Shown here piece by piece: positions 5,469 to 12,077 of a DNA stretch of 12,210 bases. Position 1 is the first letter of the stretch. Each line of letters begins with the position of its first letter. A model generated the notes under the pieces. It saw nothing but the letters and a program-made list of their open reading frames with translations, was not told the origin of the DNA and searched no databases. The position numbers were made by a program, and so were the translations under genes. Location: positions 1 to 12,210 of the forward strand of contig BNWW01000054.1 of the NCBI GenBank assembly GCA_025999115.1. The letters are read 5' to 3'. This stretch comes from Bacteroidia bacterium. Its GTDB lineage: Bacteria; Bacteroidota; Bacteroidia; Bacteroidales; Azobacteroidaceae.

Positions 5469-5501
5469 AAACCTGTTAAGTCTTTAAGACTTAACAGGTT
5501 T
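5469..5501. terminator. Palindromic repeat, copy 2, ending the operon
   Basis: AAACCTGTTAAGTCTT (5469-5484) and AAGACTTAACAGGTTT (5486-5501) are perfect 16-bp arms around one central base. The inner 12 bp are the same as in the copy at 4358-4393. It covers the last codons of the small membrane protein gene and would form a very stable hairpin at the 3' end of the long minus-strand operon. Confidence 0.65.
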
Positions 5502-5666
5502 TCTGTTCCTGTCATAAAAGCATTTGTAGCCAACGATTATCCATAATACAAGCAATATATTCACAGCAATATCAAGCATCTTATTCATTGCGATAAAAGA
5601 AAAAAGCCCGATAGCATATAAAAATCCATTGTCGTCCGCATCGGGACAATATTTAATTTGTATCAT
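5484..5666 (-). CDS. Small membrane protein, function unknown
   Basis: This 60-aa ORF begins with an ATG that overlaps the PHP stop codon (ATGA), preceded by AAGGAG at 7 nt spacing, so translational coupling is likely. It encodes a polar N-terminus (MIQIKYCPDADDNG) and two hydrophobic stretches (about residues 15-28, FLYAIGLFSFIAM, and 33-48, IAVNILLVLWIIVGY). The C-terminus is basic (RNRKPVKS). The last codons are read from the palindromic repeat, so the natural C-terminus may have been altered by repeat insertion. No family is recognised. Its position as the last gene of the operon suggests an accessory role at the membrane, but this is inference. Confidence 0.55.
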   Translation of the reverse strand: MIQIKYCPDADDNGFLYAIGLFSFIAMNKMLDIAVNILLVLWIIVGYKCFYDRNRKPVKS

Positions 5667-6532
5667 TTTCTACTCCTTTCTAAATTATGTTTATGCAAAT
5701 CCTCTAATATTGAGTACGGTACACATGAATTACCTTCTATGCATGTTCCTAAATCAATTTCAGGTATGTTTGTTCCGTGAAAGTCGCTTCCACCAGATTT
5801 ACATAAATGATAGGTATTAGCAAGGTCAACCATACATCGACTCGTATAGGGTGTATTATTAGAATGATATGTTTCTATGCCATCAAGACCTAAATCTTTC
5901 ATTAAAACAATCATTTTTTCAAGTGTTGAAATACTGATCCGACACAATATCGGATGTGCAAGTATGGCAAGTCCGCCAGCCTGATGAATAAGACCGATAG
6001 ATTCAGCAATCGGTTGCTTAAAAGTAGATTCAATATAAGCGGCTCCGCCAACTCCGAGTAGTTCTTTCGCTTCACTAATACCCTTTGAAACAAGATATTG
6101 TGATATATAGAATTTTGTGGGCGTTTGCATTTTTGTATATGACAATAATTCTTCGTAACTTACATCAAAACCTAAGTCAATAAGTCTTTTGATTCTCTCT
6201 TGGTTTCTTATTATTTGTGCATTGCGGCGCATTTCTAAAATACGGACAAGATTACTATCGCGAAAATCAACAAATAATCCAAGCAAATGGACGCTTATCG
6301 GTGGTTTATTGCCATTAAAAATATCAAATTCAGTTGATATTTCAATCCCGGAAATCACTTCAATATTTAGTTGATTACCTGCTATAATGGCTTCTTCTAC
6401 TCCCGATATGCTGTCGTGGTCAGTTATCGCAATCGCTGAAAGCCCTTTTTGGTTGGCATGCTGCACTATTTCAGTGGGCGTAAAAGAACCATCTGAATAT
6501 GTTGTATGTATATGTAAATCAATTGTTTTCAT
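5663..6532 (-). CDS. PHP-domain phosphoesterase (nucleotide phosphatase-like)
   Basis: This 289-aa protein is full length for the PHP group that includes 3',5'-nucleoside bisphosphate phosphatase / RNase AM (TrpH/YciV type). The metal ligands are all visible: DLHIHTTYSDG (His7, His9, Asp14), ITDHDS (Asp38, His39), GIEIS (Glu64), His82, LAHP (His193), TYHS (His223) and GGSDFHG (Asp250, His252). Family members use a trinuclear metal centre to hydrolyse phosphomonoesters of nucleotides such as pAp, or 5' ends of short RNAs. In this operon it could remove a phosphate from a nucleotide-derived intermediate or product. It starts 14 bp after the kinase stop with a moderate ribosome-binding site (AGGA), and its stop overlaps the next start. 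The substrate is unknown. Confidence 0.85.
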   Translation of the reverse strand: MKTIDLHIHTTYSDGSFTPTEIVQHANQKGLSAIAITDHDSISGVEEAIIAGNQLNIEVISGIEISTEFDIFNGNKPPISVHLLGLFVDFRDSNLVRILEMRRNAQIIRNQERIKRLIDLGFDVSYEELLSYTKMQTPTKFYISQYLVSKGISEAKELLGVGGAAYIESTFKQPIAESIGLIHQAGGLAILAHPILCRISISTLEKMIVLMKDLGLDGIETYHSNNTPYTSRCMVDLANTYHLCKSGGSDFHGTNIPEIDLGTCIEGNSCVPYSILEDLHKHNLERSRK

Positions 6533-6546
6533 TGTTTTCCTGTTCT

Positions 6547-7194
6547 CTATTTTTGCAATAATTCATTTATTGCCTTAATGCTTTCTCGCAAAACATATTC
6601 AGAATCGTTATTTGCATCAACTGTCACAATTTTGTATTCTTCTTCTCGCATAATTTTTGAATAAAGTTTCTTGAGGTTTATAAGCGCATCAATATTATCA
6701 TGTCTGCTGATTGGCTTTCCATTGGACTCGGCACGCTTTACAATTCTGCTCATTGCTTCTTCAACAGTAATATCAAGATATATTCCCAAGTCCGGAACCG
6801 GCAAACACGACATCATTTTGCTCATAACAAAATAATCTTCCGGAGCGCCTGATTCTAAAAAAACTCTGCTACAAATTGAATATCTATCAAGAACAACATT
6901 AACATTAGAATTCAACAAAGGCTCAATAAAATTAAGAACGTTGTAAACAATATCATTTATATGTGCAATACCCGAAAATGCTTTTGAGAAAGAATCCTTT
7001 AAGTAATGCATACTGTTTTTAGCATCCCTTATTTCTTTAACAAACTTAGCTTTTTTAATGCACGGATAAAATACAATGGTTCCATTATCAGGGTAATATT
7101 CTTTTAACTTACTCATTAAAGTGGTTTTACCTGAGCCATCTATACCAAAGACTACAATAAGTTTGCCTTTCTTCTTATCCAAATCAATATTCAT
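6547..7194 (-). CDS. Thymidylate-kinase-like P-loop nucleotide kinase
   Basis: The 215-aa protein has the size and motif order of thymidylate kinases: the P-loop GIDGSGKTT (17-25), the substrate-site motif LDRYS (102-106, the DR(H/Y) of Tmk), the strand PDLGIYLDIT (134-143), and a lid-like region KRAESNGKPISR (153-164). Tmk-family enzymes phosphorylate dTMP or related nucleoside monophosphates with ATP. The sequence between the P-loop and the DRY motif diverges from housekeeping Tmk, so another NMP or an unusual monophosphate is possible. The ATG lies inside the end of the pentapeptide gene (11-bp overlap), with AAGGAGG placed ideally in front, so translation is probably coupled. In this context it would phosphorylate a modified nucleotide or pyrimidine made by upstream genes, which is inference. 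Confidence 0.8.
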   Translation of the reverse strand: MNIDLDKKKGKLIVVFGIDGSGKTTLMSKLKEYYPDNGTIVFYPCIKKAKFVKEIRDAKNSMHYLKDSFSKAFSGIAHINDIVYNVLNFIEPLLNSNVNVVLDRYSICSRVFLESGAPEDYFVMSKMMSCLPVPDLGIYLDITVEEAMSRIVKRAESNGKPISRHDNIDALINLKKLYSKIMREEEYKIVTVDANNDSEYVLRESIKAINELLQK

Positions 7195-8074
7195 TAAGTA
7201 TCCTCCTTAATTTTCTCTTTTTAAGTTTATATATAACACGCGCTCGGTGCCACCGATTCCTGATTTTCTTCGTCTTCTTCATTCCGTGTTCTTCGGGCTT
7301 GAAACCTTCGGGAAAGCGTGTTTCTTTATTATATATAGCTCCTTCCAAATTGGCTCCTCCCAAATCTGCTCTCAAATCCGCTCCTTCCAAATGCGCTTCA
7401 AAGAACATGGCTCCTTTCAAATTCGCATCTTTGAAGCCGGCACCTTCCAAATTCGCTTCTTGGAAGTTGGCACCTTCCAATTTCGCTCCAAAGAACTTGG
7501 CGTTTTTCAAATACGCATTATGTAAGTGAGAGTTAGGCAAATAACATTTTGGCAAATACGCCTCCTCCAACTCTTTAAACAATCCTTCATTTTCTCTAAA
7601 CAGCAAATTCAAAAGCATCTGAATTTCATTTGAAGGCCCATCTTTATATTTTTCCTCACACTCATCCTTAGCCGTTTTGCTGCAAACATGTCCACAAAGA
7701 ATCTTAAAAACCTTTTCTTTATAGTCTTCCGGATATTCTTTAGCCAGAAAGCGAAGATTATAAATGCCACCTAAGCGGGTAGATTCACTGTTACTTTCAA
7801 GCAATTTTACAGCTTGGGCAAAACTGTTGATAAAACGGTTCTCTCTTGTTTGCTTTTGGGCTTGCCAAATTGTGCAGCACCCACCAACAACGCCAAATAA
7901 AGCAATCCAGACGGTGTAAAATTCCGTCCAATTCTGCCATGTCATTTTTTCAGGAGGCAAGTTTAATTTCTCTTTAAAATAAGGCAGGGGTATATCCAGA
8001 ATTGGAAGAAAAAAGGTGACTACTATCCCTATCCCTATCACCCATATCAAATGTTTTTTGAATACGTTTTTCAT
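7184..8074 (-). CDS. Membrane-anchored pentapeptide-repeat protein
   Basis: The 296-aa protein has two N-terminal membrane segments (about 8-28 and 52-70). A conserved cytosolic block follows (QTRENRFINSFAQAVKLLES, then RLGGIYNLRFLAKEYP, about 74-116) that is common to this pentapeptide-protein group. A C-terminal right-handed beta helix built of A(N/D)LxG repeats spans about 172-247. One repeat is a residue short (GADLR-ADLGG), interrupting the five-residue phase. The tail (about 262-296) is very basic. Pentapeptide proteins may mimic DNA or act as scaffolds; some (Qnr, McbG) protect topoisomerases against drugs, but those lack membrane segments. The gene sits between the ThiC-like and kinase genes in the same direction. 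It has no Shine-Dalgarno sequence, unlike its neighbours, so it may have joined the operon separately. Function here is unknown. Confidence 0.85.
   Translation of the reverse strand: MKNVFKKHLIWVIGIGIVVTFFLPILDIPLPYFKEKLNLPPEKMTWQNWTEFYTVWIALFGVVGGCCTIWQAQKQTRENRFINSFAQAVKLLESNSESTRLGGIYNLRFLAKEYPEDYKEKVFKILCGHVCSKTAKDECEEKYKDGPSNEIQMLLNLLFRENEGLFKELEEAYLPKCYLPNSHLHNAYLKNAKFFGAKLEGANFQEANLEGAGFKDANLKGAMFFEAHLEGADLRADLGGANLEGAIYNKETRFPEGFKPEEHGMKKTKKIRNRWHRARVIYKLKKRKLRRILNEY
7202..7210 (-). promoter_or_regulatory. Strong Shine-Dalgarno before the kinase
   Basis: TTAAGGAGG lies 7 nt before the ATG at 7194, within the last codons of the pentapeptide gene. It fixes the kinase start and is unusually strong for Bacteroidota. 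Confidence 0.75.
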
Positions 8075-8113
8075 CGCAGTATGTAATTTAATTTTTATAT
8101 TGTTTTCTCCGTT

Positions 8114-9322
8114 TTACTCAAAGTTATTATCTGCTGTCTTCTGTACTAATGGGCAATGGCATGAACATCTCGAACACGCTTTCTTGCTGTTTCCATCAGG
8201 AGCTTTGTATTCGAACAGGCCGCCATCAACAACGCAAGTTTCAAAGTTTGCCCGTTTATCAGATATTTCTTTATCTATCTCGCTTTCGCCCACAAACCTT
8301 TCAAGGTTGATAATATGTTCGACTGTCCTTGCTGCTTTCAAAGCTTCTACTATTATTTCAGTAGTTGGAATACCACCTGTATGTTCTGCACGAGATACAG
8401 TATTGATTGCGCAAGTATTGCCAAACTTTGCCATAAACGTCGCTCCGATAGCCGCAGCAACGTGGTCAAAGTCAATAACTGAATCTGTGGGGATAGGTCC
8501 CAACGGCATTAGTGGCGTTCCATTTTCTGCAACCAACTTACCGTATTCAGGAATTTTGCTAAGTGGCATATGCCCTACGCCTTCCATTACTACTTGCACA
8601 CCATTCTTTTTGCACTTGTCAATGTATTTTTTTTGCAACTTAGTTTCTGCGACACTAACTTCGTCAAGGGCATCCTCAATCGTTGCTGGACGGAATGTCG
8701 AACCAATGTTTATCGTCAAACTATACTTCGTTGCAAGTTTTAAAATATCATCGAAACATTCGTCAACGATATTCGTTTCACGCCTGTTTATTTCTACATC
8801 TTTCAAGACAAGTCCTCCGCCCCAACTTGAACAAGGTATCCTACGGCTTTTCTTAGCGAGTTCATACAATTTTTTCATAGCACAAGCGTGAATTGTGATG
8901 AAATTTACACCGTTCGCCCCCATTTCCTCAATTCTTTCAAGAAGAGCTGTTCTTGAAATATTTCCTTTAGAATCAGCTACACTATAAACGGGAACAGTTC
9001 CTGTTGGCTTATTGGTGATTTCAGAGAGATACTTCCAAACTGGCTTATCTAAGTGGAGTTCACGAGTATGGTCCATGAAATAATCGGGGGCATACGAGAG
9101 TTTTGATATTGTTTCAATCTTTCGAAGCTCTTCGGCTAAGTCGCTTGCTTTTGATATACCTATGTTCGTGTTTACCTTCAAAAGAAACTTATCGCCTAAC
9201 ACAACAGGGTGAGTAGGGTGACTGATATAAGCAATGTCAATGCAATTTCCTGAAAACATTGACTCTAAAGTTTCATTTGATATGTAGCCTTTGCTCACTT
9301 CTTTAGTCAAATTAAAATTCAT
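8114..9322 (-). CDS. Divergent ThiC-family radical SAM lyase
   Basis: The 402-aa protein follows the ThiC/BzaF layout: SKGYIS (ThiC RxGxxT), KVNTNIG (49-55), GTVPVYSVA, EEMGANGVNFITIHA, INIGSTFRP (ThiC LSLGDGLRPG), MEGVGHMP (257-264), PLGPIPTDSVIDFDHVAAAI, SRAEHTGGIP and a Cys-rich C-terminus. ThiC converts aminoimidazole ribotide to the thiamine pyrimidine; BzaF makes 5-hydroxybenzimidazole from it. Here the final motif is CSRCSCHCPL (Cys383, 386, 388, 390) instead of CX2CX4C. The ThiC SRGG motif reads SSWGGG, and DLSTGG is replaced by DHTRELHLDKPVW. The putative metal-binding histidines of GxGH and AEH remain. This points to a paralogue with another product. The ATG at 9322 is chosen because AAAGGAGG stands just before it; the frame is open to 9391. 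The nucleotidyltransferase stop is 2 bp upstream. No other thiamine genes are present. Confidence 0.85.
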   Translation of the reverse strand: MNFNLTKEVSKGYISNETLESMFSGNCIDIAYISHPTHPVVLGDKFLLKVNTNIGISKASDLAEELRKIETISKLSYAPDYFMDHTRELHLDKPVWKYLSEITNKPTGTVPVYSVADSKGNISRTALLERIEEMGANGVNFITIHACAMKKLYELAKKSRRIPCSSWGGGLVLKDVEINRRETNIVDECFDDILKLATKYSLTINIGSTFRPATIEDALDEVSVAETKLQKKYIDKCKKNGVQVVMEGVGHMPLSKIPEYGKLVAENGTPLMPLGPIPTDSVIDFDHVAAAIGATFMAKFGNTCAINTVSRAEHTGGIPTTEIIVEALKAARTVEHIINLERFVGESEIDKEISDKRANFETCVVDGGLFEYKAPDGNSKKACSRCSCHCPLVQKTADNNFE

Positions 9323-9324
9323 GG

Positions 9325-10098
9325 CTATATCCTCCTTTGATTCAACAACTCTTCTGTTCTTGCGAGGTCTTCCGCATAATCTATATCCCAAATATCTTCT
9401 ATAAGCATTGCAAGGACATTATGTTGTTCGATAAATTTTGCAATGAATCCTGCGTGACTGTCCTTTCCGATTGCCAAGCGTTTTTTAATGAATATGAATG
9501 GTTCGACATTATAGACATAAATCATTCCGCCTGCCTTGCCACATTCTTCACTATCTTCTTCAGTAATATCATCAGATTTGCTAACTCCACCCTTGTACCA
9601 TTTGATTACTCTTCCGTCCTTAACGAAAATTGAACGATCCCAGGGTTGCTTAACTTCGTCAATCGGTATTGACGGATTGTCAACCGTACAGATAAACGCA
9701 TCAGCGTGTTTACCATCAATTCCTTTCAGCATATCAAGGAAAAAGTCTGCTTGTATGACCGCATCGCCATAAGCTACCACAAACGGCGTTTGAACGTGTC
9801 TTTCTGCACACAACAAAGTTTTAATCTTGCCTTCTCCTTCAAATCTCACAAAGTTCAAAGCTTTCTTATATGCCGCGTTCTGTTCGCTAAGTGCAAGCAT
9901 ATCTTTTGTATGTTCGCTGTAAACGATAATAATAATGTCAATACCTGCCGCTAACATTGCATCAATGCCATAGCAAACGAGCGGTTTTCCTGCTACCATC
10001 GTCATAGGCTTCGAACAAGTCTGCCTTGTTCCGTCACGAAGGCGTTTGCCTTCGCCCGCAGCGAGAATCACACCGTGCTTTATATCTTTTATGTTCAC
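9325..10098 (-). CDS. Sugar-phosphate-type nucleotidyltransferase
   Basis: This 257-aa protein has the Rossmann-type nucleotidyltransferase fold: HGVILAAGEGKRLRDGT (9-24) with the NTP-binding LAAGxGxRL, the conserved lysine in SKPM (Lys30), the metal-binding GD at 111-112 (VVAYGDAV), and a late IWDIDYAEDL (236-245) typical of cytidylyl- and guanylyltransferases. Such enzymes join an NMP from CTP, UTP, GTP or dTTP to a phosphorylated small molecule, giving an activated NDP-type product. The acceptor cannot be predicted. Residue 24 replaces the usual Pro-Leu-T segment with DGT. The start appears to be GTG at 10098, since an in-frame stop lies three codons upstream and no ATG precedes the motif. 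Its last codons (QRRI) double as the ribosome-binding site of the ThiC-like gene, so the two are probably translated together. Confidence 0.85.
   Translation of the reverse strand: MNIKDIKHGVILAAGEGKRLRDGTRQTCSKPMTMVAGKPLVCYGIDAMLAAGIDIIIIVYSEHTKDMLALSEQNAAYKKALNFVRFEGEGKIKTLLCAERHVQTPFVVAYGDAVIQADFFLDMLKGIDGKHADAFICTVDNPSIPIDEVKQPWDRSIFVKDGRVIKWYKGGVSKSDDITEEDSEECGKAGGMIYVYNVEPFIFIKKRLAIGKDSHAGFIAKFIEQHNVLAMLIEDIWDIDYAEDLARTEELLNQRRI
9331..9338 (-). promoter_or_regulatory. Strong Shine-Dalgarno before the ThiC-like gene
   Basis: AAAGGAGG, with GATATAGCC... leading to the ATG at 9322, decides the start of the ThiC-like gene. It is embedded in the final Gln-Arg-Arg codons of the nucleotidyltransferase. 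Confidence 0.75.
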
Positions 10099-10123
10099 TT
10101 GATTTTAATCACTTAAAGAATAA

Positions 10124-10801
10124 TTACTTAAAAACTTCATTTATTACTTTGTTTGCATTCTCATAATCAGGTTCGTATATATGAGAACTTATTGCGTTTA
10201 CATATAACTTTCCAACTTTAGCACCTATCGCTGTAGCAATTTGTTGCTGATGTTTACTTATTGCTATAAAGTTTCCTGGAGCCTTCCACCATGCGCATTG
10301 ACTTCGAAAGATTGCGGTAACATCAAGCACATTGTTTCTTAGTTTAAAGTCAATCACTGTAATACATGGTGGTTTTTTACCACGCCAATTCCGTAACGGA
10401 AACACAATGGTTGCCGATTTAGAAGTCGGATCGTCTTTTAGTTTTTGCACAAGCCAATCAAACTGGTTGACACCGTTTAAGTTGAAAATATACTGTCCGT
10501 AACCGCGGTCAATCTTATAGCCATTAGTTCCTTCTGTCCAATAATAACCTTCTAAGAACTTTATTATTGGAGTATCTTGGTATTCCTTTAACAAGTATTC
10601 GTATTTACGTATAATCGGATCGTTGTAATCCACAGAGTCAATCTCAATATATACGTTTCTAACTTCTCTGAGACCTGAAGATTCATTCGCTTTGAACTCT
10701 GCATCTTTATCCTTTATATCCTCGCCATGAGTCATAACCAGTTGTAATGCTCGAACCCACGCTTCGCCAGCGGTCTTAGCACTAATTACATTGATTGCCA
10801 T
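10124..10801 (-). CDS. Thymidylate-synthase-family enzyme (pyrimidine C5-modifying?)
   Basis: From the ATG at 10801 the protein is 225 aa, slightly short for ThyA (264 aa in E. coli). It has the family's catalytic region: KKPPCITVIDFKL with nucleophile Cys146, FRSQC (Arg166, Ser167), APGNF (Asn177) and SSHIYEPDYEN (His207, Tyr209). These numbers coincide with the E. coli positions. Asp169, which contacts folate in ThyA, is Cys here, and the segment after it (AWWKAPGNF) replaces FLGVPFN. The family includes dUMP methylases and dCMP/CMP hydroxymethylases (MilA of mildiomycin, the bacimethrin enzyme); Asn177 is typical of uracil recognition. A modified nucleotide substrate is likely. The frame is open to a TTG at 10816. 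No strong ribosome-binding site is seen. Confidence 0.8.
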   Translation of the reverse strand: MAINVISAKTAGEAWVRALQLVMTHGEDIKDKDAEFKANESSGLREVRNVYIEIDSVDYNDPIIRKYEYLLKEYQDTPIIKFLEGYYWTEGTNGYKIDRGYGQYIFNLNGVNQFDWLVQKLKDDPTSKSATIVFPLRNWRGKKPPCITVIDFKLRNNVLDVTAIFRSQCAWWKAPGNFIAISKHQQQIATAIGAKVGKLYVNAISSHIYEPDYENANKVINEVFK

Positions 10802-10851
10802 AGTTTTATTATCCAAAAATTATTGTTTTTATATAAGCAAATTAGATTATA

Positions 10852-11883
10852 CTATTCTATAACCTCAGTATTTCTTTCAGGTGGAATACAATGATAACAA
10901 AGAGCCTTCCTAAAGTTAATATCGAAATTCTCAAAGTCAAGCAACGAGAATTGCGGTGTATTTGGAAATAGACAACTTTGCGTTTTGCCCTCATTTGAAA
11001 CTTTGAAATATCTTGTTTTGCAAAGTTCACACTCACGAAGTCGGCAATGTGAAATAAAGAAGTAAATGCCTTTATTTCTCTCGCCACCCGGGAACGTTCC
11101 GTAATATCGATCTTTTGTCCGTTGATAATTCATAGTAAGACCAAGCTCTTTAATAATGTGTTTCGCCATAATTATATACTCACCCGTTGGTTCATCAGCA
11201 ATAACATCATCAATCTTCTCAAGAATTCTCAAGAAAATTTTGTTATCACGACACCAATAAGCAAGTTTTGTTATATTATCAAGGTCACCATTATAGACAT
11301 TAGTAATCGAAACATTACAGCCGGTTTCATTTATCCTCAACACACTATTAAGAACTTTTGCTGATGGAATACCTGTCGGCGAGTCCTTTGAAACCTTTCT
11401 GTCATAGAAATCTAAACCCACAGCTACTGAATCAAGCCAACCGTGAGATATAAGGTTAAGTATTGTTTCAATCTCTATTATGTTTGAGTTTATCTCGAAG
11501 CTTATGTTAGGAAACCTTGTCTTTATTTCACGACATATATCTGTTATCTCCGGATGAATAGTTGGCTCTCCACCAGTAAGGCGCACACTCCTCACACCGT
11601 AGTTCATAGAACGTTCGACGATACCTATTATTTGCTCACGAGATAGAGTATTGTCGGAAATGCAACCTTCTCTATGGCAGTATACACACGCCATATTGCA
11701 CTTCGATGTTATTGCAATACGCAAAGCCCCAGACAAAATATTAAGTTTGCCGTACTTAATTTTTGAAACATTGCAATCAAACCAATTGCTCCTATTTAAT
11801 CCTTTGTCCATTTCATTTTTAAATAGTTGATAATTATTGTATTGAAAAATCAGATAATAAAGAATTGCTGGAAAGATAAGCAA
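10852..11883 (-). CDS. MoaA-like radical SAM enzyme, 5' end uncertain
   Basis: The protein carries the radical SAM cluster motif CNMACVYC (Cys62, 66, 69 from 11883) in an archaeal-MoaA-like context (LRIAITSKC...HREG), the SAM motif TGGEP (103-107), and a TIM-barrel core. C-terminally a second cysteine set follows: CELCKTRYFKVSNEGKTQSC (Cys285, 288, 304), plus Cys329/332. This parallels the auxiliary [4Fe-4S] site of MoaA (CX2CX13C), but with 15 residues in the last gap. MoaA's C-terminal Gly-Gly is absent; the end is NTEVIE. MoaA makes 3',8-cyclo-GTP; a related nucleotide rearrangement is plausible. The frame begins at TTG 11883 without a ribosome-binding site. An ATG at 11917 with an excellent GGAGG is in another frame and would connect by a one-base shift in the T5 run at 11845-11849. 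Alternatively translation starts at ATG 11811. Confidence 0.82.
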   Translation of the reverse strand: MLIFPAILYYLIFQYNNYQLFKNEMDKGLNRSNWFDCNVSKIKYGKLNILSGALRIAITSKCNMACVYCHREGCISDNTLSREQIIGIVERSMNYGVRSVRLTGGEPTIHPEITDICREIKTRFPNISFEINSNIIEIETILNLISHGWLDSVAVGLDFYDRKVSKDSPTGIPSAKVLNSVLRINETGCNVSITNVYNGDLDNITKLAYWCRDNKIFLRILEKIDDVIADEPTGEYIIMAKHIIKELGLTMNYQRTKDRYYGTFPGGERNKGIYFFISHCRLRECELCKTRYFKVSNEGKTQSCLFPNTPQFSLLDFENFDINFRKALCYHCIPPERNTEVIE

Positions 11884-11913
11884 AGGGACAAAATCCCGGA
11901 ATCATTGGCGCAT

Positions 11914-12057
11914 TCATAATAATTCCTCCTTTCTGAAAAAGATTTCCCCTACTCCTGTCGTTTTTCGAGAATTGACGCGGTTTTTTGAAATGGGTTCTCG
12001 CTCCATTGCACTGCCATAATCAGCTGCATTTCTGTTTGTTTTACTACTGAGATACAT
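11914..12057 (-). CDS. Possible 47-aa leader ORF
   Basis: An ATG at 12057 opens a 47-codon hydrophilic frame (MYLSSKTNRNAADYGSAMER and on to IFFRKEELL) whose TGA overlaps the ATG at 11917, as in translationally coupled genes. It has no recognisable domain, no Shine-Dalgarno sequence and no membrane segment. The overlap with the strong ribosome-binding site of the next start is the only positive sign; it could be a leader peptide or chance. Confidence 0.3.
   Translation of the reverse strand: MYLSSKTNRNAADYGSAMEREPISKNRVNSRKTTGVGEIFFRKEELL
11923..11932 (-). promoter_or_regulatory. Strong Shine-Dalgarno in front of ATG 11917
   Basis: AAAGGAGGAA stands 7 nt before an ATG at 11917. That ATG opens a frame starting MNAPMIPGFCPF that stops at 11834, unless one T of the run at 11845-11849 is removed, in which case it continues into the radical SAM protein. 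The site is the best ribosome-binding site near the gene and argues that its real start is 11917. Confidence 0.7.
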
Positions 12058-12077
12058 AAACTTTGTAATTTAAATTT

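Noticed and set aside
7247..7529. Plus-strand ORFs with regular repeats
   Set aside because: They are the antisense of the pentapeptide repeats; the periodicity comes from the 15-bp coding repeat.
8016..8891. 291-codon plus-strand open frame
   Set aside because: It is antisense to the ThiC-like gene, which has clear motifs and an SD; the opposite frame has no recognisable domain.
8114..9322. Housekeeping thiamine gene thiC
   Set aside because: The cysteine motif and several signature segments differ, and no other thiamine genes or TPP riboswitch were recognised.
10852..11883. Viperin-like antiviral radical SAM enzyme
   Set aside because: A neighbouring nucleotide kinase invites the idea, but the cluster context (CHREG) and the C-terminal auxiliary cysteines fit the MoaA group instead.
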